NCBI GenBank assembly: GCA_023715865.1
Contig: JAMBOW010000008.1
Location: 1 to 64,000, forward strand
Reading direction: 5' to 3'
From: Neobacillus mesonae
Lineage (GTDB): Bacteria > Bacillota > Bacilli > Paenibacillales > Paenibacillaceae
Length of the DNA stretch: 64,000 nt
This document shows, one piece after another, positions 44,239-51,628 of this stretch (the first letter of the stretch is position 1; each line of letters begins with the position of its first letter). A program made the translations under genes and the position numbers. The notes under the pieces are model-generated. The model worked only from the letters and a program-made list of their open reading frames with translations, was not told where the DNA came from and made no database searches.

Positions 44239-45957
44239 TTATGCGTCCACGCGCGCCATGACTTCATCCATCAGCCGCTCAATTCGCGCTTGTGCATCGT
44301 CGCCTGAAGTGCCTTGAACTGCAAAATAAACTTTGATCTTCGGCTCGGTTCCCGATGGACGCAGGCAGAACCAGGAGCCATCCTCAAGGATAAACTTCAG
44401 CACATTCTCCTTCGGCAGACCATTCAGCCCCTTGGAGTAATCCTGAACCTCTGTTACTTTGATGCCGGCAACCTGCTCCGGCGCAGAAGTACGCCAGTCC
44501 GTCATTTTGGACTGAATTTGAGCTACTCCGTCTTTCCCTTTCAGCGTTCTGGACTGGAGTGCCTCAAGGAAATAGCCGAACTGTTGATACAGCTCCTGCA
44601 GTACATCATAGAGCGTCTTGCCCTGTGCCTTGTAATAAGCAGCTGCTTCACAGATCAGCATAGCCGCAAGAACAGCGTCCTTGTCTCTAGCATAATTCCC
44701 TGCAAGATAACCGTAGCTTTCCTCGTATCCAAAGAGATACGTGTGACTTCCGGAAGCTTCAAAGGCATCCATCTTCTCGCCGATATATTTGAAGCCCGTC
44801 AGCGTATTAAACACTTCGGCTCCATAATGCTCGGCAATGACCGCTCCCATCTCACTGGTAACAATCGTCTTCACCACAGCACCGTTCGCAGGAAGCGCTC
44901 CCCGCTCCTTCAGTTGACTTAGGAGGTAGTGCGTCATGATTGCACCCGATTGGTTGCCTGACAGCACGAAGTATTTTCCGTCCTTGTCCTTAACGACAGC
45001 TCCCATCCGGTCAGCATCCGGGTCCGTACCGATCAAAATATCTGCATCAACCTTCTCACCAAGCTCAATGGCCAGTGTAAAGGCTTCGCGCTCTTCCGGG
45101 TTCGGTGATTTCACCGTTGAGAACTCAGCATCAGGCTCCGCCTGCTCCTCTACGATATGTAGATTTGTAAATCCGATTCGCTCGAGCACTTTGCGTACAG
45201 GCTGATTGCCTGTTCCATGCAGCGGCGTAAAGACGATATTGAAGTCCTTACTGTATTCTGCAGCAATCTTATCACGGTTCAAGCTTACAGAGGCTACCGT
45301 ATCAATAAATGCTTCATCCTCTGCTTCTTCAAGCCATACCAGCAGTCCCTTAGCCTCAGCTTCTGCCTGAGTCAGCTTCTTCACTTCACTTAGCGAAGTA
45401 ATCTCCTGGATGTAGCTGATCACGCGTTCGGCTTCATCCGGGATAAGCTGACCTCCCTGCGCATTGTATACTTTATAGCCATTATATTCTGGCGGGTTAT
45501 GGCTTGCGGTGATCACGATACCGCCTGTTGCAGCCAGATGTCTCACAGCAAAAGAAAGCTGCGGTGTTGGGCGCAGGGATGTAAACAGCTTTGCAGCAAT
45601 CCCGTTTGCAGCAAGTACTAAAGCTGCTTCCAAGGCAAATTCCGGTGAGAAGTGACGTGAATCATGTGCAATGACAACAGAAGGTTTGCCCTCCCCTTGA
45701 TGCTGCTCAAGAATATATTTGGCAAATCCTTGCGTCGCTTTACCGACCGTATAACGGTTGATTCGGTTGCTTCCTACTCCAATGACGCCGCGGAGTCCGC
45801 CTGTACCAAATTCAAGCTCCCGATAGAAACGATCCTCCAACTCTTTGGTGTCATTTGAAAGCCCTCTTAGCTCCTGCTTTGTCTCCTCATCAATTGAAGG
45901 ATCTGCAAGCCATTGATTTAAAGTACGCTCTGCTGTTTCACTTAACATAACCATCAT
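44239..45957 (-). CDS. pgcA: Alpha-phosphoglucomutase / phosphohexomutase
   Basis: 572-residue phosphohexomutase like B. subtilis PgcA, interconverting glucose-6-P and glucose-1-P for UDP-glucose and wall polymer synthesis. Motifs: active-site Ser in IVITASHNPPEYNGYKVY, the Mg-binding loop IGTDPDADRMGAVVKD, the sugar-binding loop FGYEESYGYLAGNYARDKD, and the phosphate loop CLRPSGTEPKIKVYF. ATG codons at 45957 and 45954 are equally possible behind GGAGGG. A third in-frame ATG at 45948 is further from the SD. It stands alone between fabZ and the DUF5693-csaB cluster. Confidence 0.93.
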   Translation of the reverse strand: MMVMLSETAERTLNQWLADPSIDEETKQELRGLSNDTKELEDRFYRELEFGTGGLRGVIGVGSNRINRYTVGKATQGFAKYILEQHQGEGKPSVVIAHDSRHFSPEFALEAALVLAANGIAAKLFTSLRPTPQLSFAVRHLAATGGIVITASHNPPEYNGYKVYNAQGGQLIPDEAERVISYIQEITSLSEVKKLTQAEAEAKGLLVWLEEAEDEAFIDTVASVSLNRDKIAAEYSKDFNIVFTPLHGTGNQPVRKVLERIGFTNLHIVEEQAEPDAEFSTVKSPNPEEREAFTLAIELGEKVDADILIGTDPDADRMGAVVKDKDGKYFVLSGNQSGAIMTHYLLSQLKERGALPANGAVVKTIVTSEMGAVIAEHYGAEVFNTLTGFKYIGEKMDAFEASGSHTYLFGYEESYGYLAGNYARDKDAVLAAMLICEAAAYYKAQGKTLYDVLQELYQQFGYFLEALQSRTLKGKDGVAQIQSKMTDWRTSAPEQVAGIKVTEVQDYSKGLNGLPKENVLKFILEDGSWFCLRPSGTEPKIKVYFAVQGTSGDDAQARIERLMDEVMARVDA

Positions 45958-46141
45958 TTCTCCCTCCGGCCATAATCAATAATTATTCTCTATGTGTTAT
46001 ACAGTAAGTACATAAGCGGGGAATTTCTGCACCTAACTGATGGTCATATCTACTGACGCTCATAGTTAGTAAAAGGTTTTGCCCATTTATGCAAAAATTC
46101 TTAAGTATATGAAAATTTACTGTGCTAGATTATTAACCAAT

Positions 46142-46573
46142 TTACCTAGGATCTGATAACGCAAACATAATTTCGCCTTCAGCAACTACTTTATCGCCCA
46201 CGCGAGCTGTTGCTTTCCCCTTGCCGATTGAGCCCTTCAAGCGGGTAATTTCTACCTCGAGCTGCAAGGTGTCTCCAGGCACAACCTGTCCACGGAAGCG
46301 GAAATTGTCCAGTCCCGCCAGGAAGCCGATTTTCCCTTTGTTTGCCTCGACATTCAAAATGGCTACCGCTCCAACCTGAGCCAGTGCTTCAGTGATCAGT
46401 ACACCCGGCATAACCGGATATCCCGGAAAGTGGCCTGTAAAGAACGGCTCATTTATTGTTACGTTTTTGATGCCTACTGCGCGTTTTCCTTCTTCCAGTT
46501 CCACAATTTTGTCCACCAGCAAAAACGGAGGACGGTGCGGAATGATTTCCTGAATCTGATTAATATCCAGCAT
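46142..46573 (-). CDS. fabZ: 3-hydroxyacyl-ACP dehydratase FabZ
   Basis: 143-residue FabZ, the hot-dog-fold dehydratase of type II fatty acid synthesis that converts 3-hydroxyacyl-ACP to trans-2-enoyl-ACP. Signatures are [20 protein letters not shown], the catalytic His in [19 protein letters not shown], and the conserved Glu in [12 protein letters not shown]-terminal strands end [17 protein letters not shown] 46573 has GGAAGGAG upstream. It is placed after flhP and the EpuA-like gene, the same neighbourhood as B. subtilis ywpB. A long structured leader region lies upstream. Confidence 0.96.
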   Translation of the reverse strand: MLDINQIQEIIPHRPPFLLVDKIVELEEGKRAVGIKNVTINEPFFTGHFPGYPVMPGVLITEALAQVGAVAILNVEANKGKIGFLAGLDNFRFRGQVVPGDTLQLEVEITRLKGSIGKGKATARVGDKVVAEGEIMFALSDPR

Positions 46574-46667
46574 TTTAATAAAACTCCTTCCATTCTATGC
46601 ATAACATTAAAGCTTCTCGTCAAAACTATTCATATCCTTCATCATCTGCAGTAGTGAAGGTTAAGAT

Positions 46668-46740
46668 AAGGGGCTTCTCTTTACGCCTAGAGGTCTGTAA
46701 CAGTTACTTAGCTGATGACCTGCGGGAGAGAAGCCCTTTT
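46668..46740. other. Structured inverted-repeat element upstream of fabZ
   Basis: Outer stem GGGCTTCTCT (46671-46680) with AGAGAAGCCC (46727-46736) extended by AA/TT. An inner stem AGGTC (46691-46695)/GACCT (46717-46721) and an apical palindrome GTAACAGTTAC (46697-46707) complete it. The plus strand has TTTT after the stem, but no plus gene ends here. On the minus strand it would lie in the fabZ leader. It does not match a riboswitch class I can recognise. Confidence 0.5.
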
Positions 46741-46964
46741 GTTGCTATTTAGAAAATTCCGTCCGTATGTCTTAACTTGTAGCAGGCATCGGAGCATTCC
46801 AAATCGCAAGAAATTGACCCTATGAGAAGCGGCCTTGCTTCTTTGAGATTCTTCAGTAATTGTTATTAGTATTCATGATTTTACGAATTACAGGTTCCAT
46901 TAAAAAGACGCTGTAACAATGCATAACGGCACAAAGTCCCCCATCATTATACATTTTTCGGGAA

Positions 46965-46995
46965 CAAAAAGAAAACTCCTGCTTCACAGGAGTTT
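46965..46995 (-). terminator. Intrinsic terminator after flhO-flhP-EpuA-like unit
   Basis: 9-bp perfect stem AAACTCCTG/CAGGAGTTT (5-nt loop) followed by UUCUUUUUG on the minus strand. 24 nt past the EpuA-like stop. Confidence 0.88.
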
Positions 46996-47018
46996 CTAGT
47001 ACGATTACCCGCCTGAAT

Positions 47019-47231
47019 CTAAGGCGCGAAAACCAAATCAAAAATATGCTTCCAGGTTCCATAGTCAAAAGCCGAACCTATATCCCGCCCGCCTACGACA
47101 ACATAACCTGCAACCATACCGCCGACAAGTGCCAGAATAAGCAGCAGCGGGATCAGTAGCCAGCGTAGGACCTTCTTGCCCGATCCCTTCTTCTTCCCAA
47201 CCGCTGTATCTTCTTGAGTCATTACGTTCAC
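47019..47231 (-). CDS. EpuA-like small membrane protein
   Basis: About 70 residues: basic N-terminus (KKKGSGKKVLRW), one membrane helix (LLIPLLLILALVGGMVAGYV) and a short outer tail (FDYGTWKHIFDLVF). This is the EpuA type that databases often mislabel as an RNA polymerase beta subunit; it has nothing of RpoB. The GTG at 47231 abuts the flhP stop; an ATG at 47222 with AGGTGA as SD is equally likely. It is in the flhO-flhP transcript and ends at a terminator. The role is unknown. Confidence 0.75.
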   Translation of the reverse strand: MNVMTQEDTAVGKKKGSGKKVLRWLLIPLLLILALVGGMVAGYVVVGGRDIGSAFDYGTWKHIFDLVFAP

Positions 47232-48056
47232 CTATGCCCTCATATTATTTGCGAGATTCATCATCGTATCGCTTGAACTGAGTGCACGCGCAGCCAGCTG
47301 GTATGTGCGCTGTACCTCAAGCATCTTGGTCATTTCCGAAGTCAAATCCACATTCGATGTCTCAAGGTATCCGGAAAGAATCGAAGCATTAGCAGGGATG
47401 CGCGCTGCCGCATTCTCGCCAAAAACATCTGCTTCCGCTGCGCCCGGCACGAGGGTGTACAAATTATCTGCGCTTGCCGCAAGACCTTCCGGTCTCATTG
47501 GCTCAACAAACTGCAGCTGCCCTGCGATAACCGCATCCGGTGAATTGCCCATCCGGATAAGCATGTTGCCGCTCGCATCAAAAGCAGCTGATGAGTTCAG
47601 CGGAGCTGTAATCGGATTACCGTCTCTGCCGAGTACTGCATATCCTTCCTTCGTCACCAGCCTCATCCGTTCATCGTTCGCCGGATCAGGTACGAATTGA
47701 AAATTCCCTGCACGTGTCCAGGCTTTCTCTCCGTTCACTTCAACTGCAAACAGAGCATTGCCTTCAATAGCGAGATCCGTCGGATTGCCCGTTTCATTCA
47801 GCTCACCCTGAGACATATCCTGTGCCAAGGAAACCATCTGTATTCCGTACCCGGAAGTGTATCCAAGCGGAGTAGCACGACCTTCACGATCCAAGGGCGA
47901 AGCCTGCTGCTGAACCGTTGTCAGCACATCCTCAAATGAAGCCTGCTTGCTCTTATAACCGACCGTATCAACATTTGCGACGTTGTCTGCAATGACGTTC
48001 AAACGCTGCTGCAGGCTCGTCATCGACACCAGTGCACTGATCATTGAATTATTCAT
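47232..48056 (-). CDS. flhP: Flagellar hook-basal body protein FlhP
   Basis: 274-residue rod-class protein similar to FlgG/FlhP. It has the N-terminal helix signature LQQRLNVIADNVANVDTVGY with KSKQASFEDV, central beta domain with NPTDLAIEGNALFAVEVNGE and WTRAGNFQF, and C-terminal GYLETSNVDLTSEMTKMLEV plus QRTYQLAARALSS. B. subtilis FlhO and FlhP are distal rod proteins. ATG 48056 lies 44 nt after flhO. It is part of the flhO-flhP-EpuA-like unit downstream of mbl. Confidence 0.92.
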   Translation of the reverse strand: MNNSMISALVSMTSLQQRLNVIADNVANVDTVGYKSKQASFEDVLTTVQQQASPLDREGRATPLGYTSGYGIQMVSLAQDMSQGELNETGNPTDLAIEGNALFAVEVNGEKAWTRAGNFQFVPDPANDERMRLVTKEGYAVLGRDGNPITAPLNSSAAFDASGNMLIRMGNSPDAVIAGQLQFVEPMRPEGLAASADNLYTLVPGAAEADVFGENAAARIPANASILSGYLETSNVDLTSEMTKMLEVQRTYQLAARALSSSDTMMNLANNMRA

Positions 48057-48100
48057 GAATTATCCCCCCAAACCTAAGAGATATGTACGCCGACTGCCTA

Positions 48101-48985
48101 TTAGACGCGGCCGATCTCATTCACAGCCTTCTCGAGACTTTTATCATAAAATTGAATTACTTTCTGGTTCGCTTCATAAGCTCTAAGTGCCGCCATCAAA
48201 TCTACCATAGACTGGGATGAATCAACGGTGGACTGTTCCAGAAATCCCTGTTTGACTTGTACCCGATCGCCGTCTGCCAGCATCCTTGCTGTTCCTTCAC
48301 TTGAAGGGTCCAGCGAGAAATTACCGTTGCCTTCTCTCACAAGCTGGTGAGGCTGATCGATAATGGAAATCCCTATATTAATCCCTGTAGGGTTACCGTT
48401 AACCGCATTAACGAGACGCCCTTGCTCGTCCACTTTAAATTGATTTACGGATCCTGTCAACACAATCGGCTCTCCATTATCTGACAACACTTCAAAGCCG
48501 GTCGCACTGAGGAGTCTGCCTTCGCTGTCCACGCTAAACTCACCATTTCGCGTATACTTCACGTTACCTTCACTGTCTTGAACGGTGAAAAAAGACTGCG
48601 GCTGATAAATAACCGTACCGTTATCGCTTATATATTTACCCGAAGCATCAAAAGGAACGGGCTGGCCTGTATTCGGGTCAATGATACTCAGATCGGAATT
48701 GATCGCAAAATCCGTATTGTTCTCCGTAGGAAGGAGATCCCCTTGAACATTGGAAAACAAGCTTTCTTCAGCATACACACCCGTGTTCAATAGACCAATG
48801 GTCTTATTCCCCGGTGAAGAACTGTCGCCTGACCGCTCAAGAAGCATTTCTGGAAAAGAACGAGTAACGCTCTCCACCTGCTTGTATCCTGTCGTATTCA
48901 AATTTGCTATATTTTGCGTCACCGTATCATGTCTGCGCTGCTGAGCGACCATCCCCGCCGCTGCCGTATAAAGACCACGAATCAA
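48101..48985 (-). CDS. flhO: Flagellar hook-basal body protein FlhO
   Basis: 294-residue FlgF/FlgG/FlhO-type rod protein. N-terminus IRGLYTAAAGMVAQQRRHDT with TQNIANLNTTGYKQVE; middle with TDFAINSDLSIIDPNTG, FFTVQDSEGNVKYTRNGEF and LSATGFEVLSDNGEP; C-terminus GFLEQSTVDSSQSMVDLMAA and LRAYEANQKVIQFYD. The start is TTG 48985, placed 7 nt after GGAGG. A sigma-D-type promoter overlapping the mbl stop fits the sigma-D dependence of flhOP known in B. subtilis. Confidence 0.92.
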   Translation of the reverse strand: MIRGLYTAAAGMVAQQRRHDTVTQNIANLNTTGYKQVESVTRSFPEMLLERSGDSSSPGNKTIGLLNTGVYAEESLFSNVQGDLLPTENNTDFAINSDLSIIDPNTGQPVPFDASGKYISDNGTVIYQPQSFFTVQDSEGNVKYTRNGEFSVDSEGRLLSATGFEVLSDNGEPIVLTGSVNQFKVDEQGRLVNAVNGNPTGINIGISIIDQPHQLVREGNGNFSLDPSSEGTARMLADGDRVQVKQGFLEQSTVDSSQSMVDLMAALRAYEANQKVIQFYDKSLEKAVNEIGRV

Positions 48986-49062
48986 CCTGATTCCTCCTTC
49001 ACAACTCCAAGGTTATTTCAAATACCAGTTATGTACTGATGATTGCTTTAGTTCATTTTATA

Positions 49063-49089
49063 TTATCGGCAAATTAGAACTTTTTCTTA
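49063..49089 (-). promoter_or_regulatory. Putative sigma-D promoter of flhO-flhP
   Basis: Minus-strand TAAG (49086-49089), 15-nt spacer, GCCGATAA (49063-49070), one mismatch in each box from TAAA-N15-GCCGATAT. The -35 lies within the last codons of mbl. The leader would be ~70 nt. Confidence 0.65.
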
Positions 49090-50072
49090 AGGGAACGGTC
49101 TAAATGATTGAGCATAAGTCCCGTTCCCTTGACGACGCAGTGCATTGGGTCCTCTGCAACGAGCACCGGCACCCTCAGCTCCTCGGCAAGCAGCTCGTCC
49201 AATCCTTTAAGAAGCGCTCCTCCACCGGTCAGAATGACTCCACGATCAATAATATCCGCAGCAAGCTCTGGAGGGGTTTGTTCCAATACAAATTTGGCCG
49301 ACGTCACAATAGAAGAAATAGGGTCGGATAGTGCCTCTTGAACCTCATCCGACGTAACCGTTATCGACTTAGGCAGACCGCTCACCATGTCCCGTCCGCG
49401 AATATCAAGCTCCGCCTGTTCCCCGCTTGGATGCACCGTTCCGATCATCATTTTAATATGTTCTGCTGTCCGTTCTCCGATAAGGAGCTTGTACTTATTT
49501 TTGATATATTTCAGGATGGCTTCATCAAATTTATCCCCTGCCATCTTAATAGAAGATGATGTAACGATTTCCCCCATGGAAAGCACAGCTACATCAGTCG
49601 TCCCTCCACCGATATCAACCACCATATTTCCGCTCGGCTCATAAATGTTCATGCCTGCTCCGATCGCCGCCGCTTTTGGTTCCTCTTCAAGAAATACTTC
49701 CTTAGCACCGCTGCGTTCGGCCGCTTCACGAATTGCCTTCTGTTCCACAGAAGTGATATTTGTCGGTGCACATATTAAAATACGGGGACGGCTGTACCAA
49801 TTTTTGCCGCCAACCCGATTTATGAAATATTTAAGCATGGTTTCCGTAATATCGAAATCAGCAATAACCCCGTCACGCAAAGGTCTGATGGCTACAATAT
49901 TTCCCGGTGTGCGCCCTACCATCCGGCGGGCTTCCTCCCCTACGGCCAGTACTCTTTTTGACCCGCTCTCTATCGTAACGACAGATGGCTCGTCAAGCAC
50001 AACTCCGCTTCCTTTCACGTGAATGAGCACATTAGCTGTGCCAAGATCAATGCCGATATCCTTGCTTAACAT
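49074..50072 (-). CDS. mbl: MreB-like cell-shape protein Mbl
   Basis: 333-residue bacterial actin that organises lateral-wall synthesis in rod cells. The start is ATG 50072 (MLSKDIGIDLGTANVLIHVKG); the longer frame reads through the promoter region. Actin-fold motifs are phosphate-1 DIGIDLGTANVLI, phosphate-2 VVDIGGGTTDVAVLS, and the adenosine loop GVILTGGGALLKGLDELLAE. EEEPKAAAIGAGMNIYEPSG is also conserved. It follows spoIIID and precedes flhO, as in Bacillus. MreB and Mbl are close paralogues; the spoIIID-mbl-flhOP context decides for Mbl. A 21-bp palindrome covers the probable -10 region. Confidence 0.94.
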   Translation of the reverse strand: MLSKDIGIDLGTANVLIHVKGSGVVLDEPSVVTIESGSKRVLAVGEEARRMVGRTPGNIVAIRPLRDGVIADFDITETMLKYFINRVGGKNWYSRPRILICAPTNITSVEQKAIREAAERSGAKEVFLEEEPKAAAIGAGMNIYEPSGNMVVDIGGGTTDVAVLSMGEIVTSSSIKMAGDKFDEAILKYIKNKYKLLIGERTAEHIKMMIGTVHPSGEQAELDIRGRDMVSGLPKSITVTSDEVQEALSDPISSIVTSAKFVLEQTPPELAADIIDRGVILTGGGALLKGLDELLAEELRVPVLVAEDPMHCVVKGTGLMLNHLDRSLKKKF

Positions 50073-50125
50073 ATAAAAGAGCCCCCAAAGTGATATTTTA
50101 TGGTGATGAAAATACGTTGTTTTAC

Positions 50126-50146
50126 GATTTTGTATTATACAAAATC
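50126..50146. promoter_or_regulatory. 21-bp perfect palindrome over the mbl -10 region
   Basis: GATTTTGTAT (50126-50135), one centre base, ATACAAAATC (50137-50146). On the minus strand it contains TATAAT, the likely -10 of the mbl promoter about 60 nt upstream of the ATG. The symmetry and placement suggest an operator for a dimeric repressor; the regulator is not known. A good -35 is not evident. Confidence 0.5.
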
Positions 50147-50306
50147 CATGATCCATCTATTGTTCGACAAAAGTCAGCAGATTTATGTGTGTTTTCATAG
50201 ATAAGAAGTCATATTTCGACGCTATACCATCTTTTAACATATCATACTTTAGGGGAGGTGTTCAATGCATTTATATGCTCTTTGTCCTACGTAGTACAGG
50301 GGATCT

Positions 50307-50594
50307 TTAAGATTTACCGGAGGCCAGTACCTCCCGCTTCTTCCCGCTCGTTTTTTTATATTTAATCTTGGTTGCCTCTCCTCCCCGCAAATGACGGATG
50401 GACTTGTGATATTCAAGAATGTGCTTTACCTGATCCGCAAGATCAGGGTTGATTTCCGGCAGCCGTTCGGTTAAATCCTTATGCACCGTGCTTTTTGAAA
50501 CGCCAAATTCTTTGGCGATGGTACGGACCGTATTCCTCGTCTCAACGATACAGCGTCCAATTTTAATGGTCCGTTCTTTGATGTAATCGTGCAC
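50307..50594 (-). CDS. spoIIID: Sporulation transcription factor SpoIIID
   Basis: 95-residue mother-cell DNA-binding protein that modulates sigma-E genes and activates sigK. It is nearly identical in pattern to B. subtilis SpoIIID: HDYIKERTIKIGRCIVETRN, helix-turn-helix TVRTIAKEFGVSKSTVHKDL, TERLPEINPDLADQVKHILE and the basic region YHKSIRHLRGGEATKIKYKK. The C-terminal tail is slightly longer. The start is GTG 50594 behind GGGAGG. A sigma-E-type promoter lies upstream. Confidence 0.97.
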   Translation of the reverse strand: MHDYIKERTIKIGRCIVETRNTVRTIAKEFGVSKSTVHKDLTERLPEINPDLADQVKHILEYHKSIRHLRGGEATKIKYKKTSGKKREVLASGKS

Positions 50595-50627
50595 GCTCCC
50601 GCCTCCCTACTGTGGATAGTTTGGTAC

Positions 50628-50655
50628 ATTATATGAGGGGCGTGCCTAGATATTC
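50628..50655 (-). promoter_or_regulatory. Putative sigma-E promoter of spoIIID
   Basis: Minus-strand GAATATC (50649-50655), 13-nt spacer, CATATAAT (50628-50635), fitting the sigma-E pattern KMATATT-N13-15-CATAYANT. spoIIID is sigma-E dependent in B. subtilis. Confidence 0.65.
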
Positions 50656-50746
50656 ACGGTTTCAAGGGCTGACGAGCTTGTACGCGAGCATTTATTTTCA
50701 ATTTCACTGTCCACAGGTTTGTCCATTTCCACGGCTTTCGCGGTAA

Positions 50747-50776
50747 AAAGAAAAAAACAGCGGGTTATCCCCGCTG
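50747..50776 (-). terminator. Intrinsic terminator after spoIIQ
   Basis: Stem CAGCGGG/CCCGCTG (50758-50764 with 50770-50776) followed by U7 on the minus strand, about 23 nt past the stop. Confidence 0.9.
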
Positions 50777-50798
50777 CTCATAAAGTCATGCTTATTTT

Positions 50799-51545
50799 TT
50801 ATTTCTCAGGAAGATACTGCTCCGGATTAACTGGTTTTCCTGCTTCGTACACTTCAAAGTGTACATGGTTGCCAAGATCTTTTTCGAGCTCGCTTGTGCC
50901 CGATGTTGCGATCGTGTCACCTTGTTTAACCTCGTCATTTTGTTTCACAGTAACATTAGACAAGCTTTGGTATACAGTTTTAATCTCATTGTCGTGAGTG
51001 ATCTCAACCACCATGCCGTTTACCGGATGGGTTTCTACACGAGTAACTTTACCGCTGAGTGCTGCTTTAACCTCAAATGCTTGATCATCTGCTCTTGCCA
51101 AATCAATACCGACATTTGCGAAAAACGTTTGGTCATACTCTAGCAATGCATTTGCTTTCTCATCACTTGTTGCTTCTGCATCATAGAAAGGCTTAACGAC
51201 ACTAACATCAGCTGCGCTGGCTACCGGCCATGCGAGATTCTCGGATGTACCTTCAACTTCACCGCTGCTTACAGGCTCTTCTTCCACATTCACTCCAGTA
51301 GTAGGAACGGATTCTCCTGTTTCTGAAACTTCTGAATTCACAGTTTCATTCACTAGAGATTGTCTGCTTGCGTCCTGGTAGACCCACACTAAAGTTAGTA
51401 TAATAGCTGCTGCGGCAATGTAAGCTGCCGGGTATACCCACCGTTTGGACAACAGCCTTTTCCAGGAAGAAGATTGTGAACCTTGAGCTCCTTGGTTTGA
51501 TTTTGGAGCATCTTCTTGGTTCTGATTTTTGTTTTGTTCATTCAT
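50799..51545 (-). CDS. spoIIQ: Forespore engulfment protein SpoIIQ (degenerate LytM)
   Basis: 249-residue membrane protein. The start is ATG 51545 (MNEQNKNQNQ) behind GAGGTGAT. A cytosolic tail is followed by one membrane helix (WVYPAAYIAAAAIILTLVWV, ~35-55), a Glu/Ser-rich linker and a C-terminal M23/LytM domain (~125-249). Of the LytM zinc ligands, the HxH pair is present in GNHVHFEV and the Asp in NVGIDLA, but the first His is replaced by Asn. The domain is therefore probably not a peptidase, as in B. subtilis SpoIIQ, where it pairs with SpoIIIAH across the septum. A sigma-F-type promoter lies just upstream. Confidence 0.93.
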   Translation of the reverse strand: MNEQNKNQNQEDAPKSNQGAQGSQSSSWKRLLSKRWVYPAAYIAAAAIILTLVWVYQDASRQSLVNETVNSEVSETGESVPTTGVNVEEEPVSSGEVEGTSENLAWPVASAADVSVVKPFYDAEATSDEKANALLEYDQTFFANVGIDLARADDQAFEVKAALSGKVTRVETHPVNGMVVEITHDNEIKTVYQSLSNVTVKQNDEVKQGDTIATSGTSELEKDLGNHVHFEVYEAGKPVNPEQYLPEK

Positions 51546-51563
51546 TTCTATCACCTCAGTAAC

Positions 51564-51592
51564 AAGTGTTACCGGGTGCAACTCTTTTATAC
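51564..51592 (-). promoter_or_regulatory. Putative sigma-F promoter of spoIIQ
   Basis: Minus-strand GTATA (51588-51592), 14-nt spacer, GGTAACACTT (51564-51573), close to the sigma-F pattern GYATA-N15-GGnnAnAMTR. The start site would be only a few bases ahead of the ribosome site. spoIIQ is sigma-F dependent in B. subtilis. Confidence 0.45.
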
Positions 51593-51628
51593 TCGCCTAT
51601 TAAAATAATTTTGAAATTTTTTGAGAGT

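Larger units (their letters stand above)
46574..47018 (-). other. Intergenic region between the EpuA-like gene and fabZ
   Basis: About 445 nt without a convincing gene; the 71-codon minus frame across 46853-47068 overlaps the EpuA-like gene and a terminator and has no support. The region contains the terminator at 46965-46995 and a large structured element at 46668-46740. Further in there is a small GAAGC/GCTTC hairpin near 46832-46847 and an unresolved fabZ promoter. I saw no clear FapR operator. Confidence 0.6.

Noticed and set aside
46853-47068. 71-codon minus-strand frame
   Set aside because: It overlaps the EpuA-like gene in another frame and runs across a terminator, with no ribosome site or recognisable product.
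47019-47231. RNA polymerase beta subunit, the usual database label for such proteins
   Set aside because: The 70-residue product is one membrane helix with basic flank; it has no RpoB sequence.
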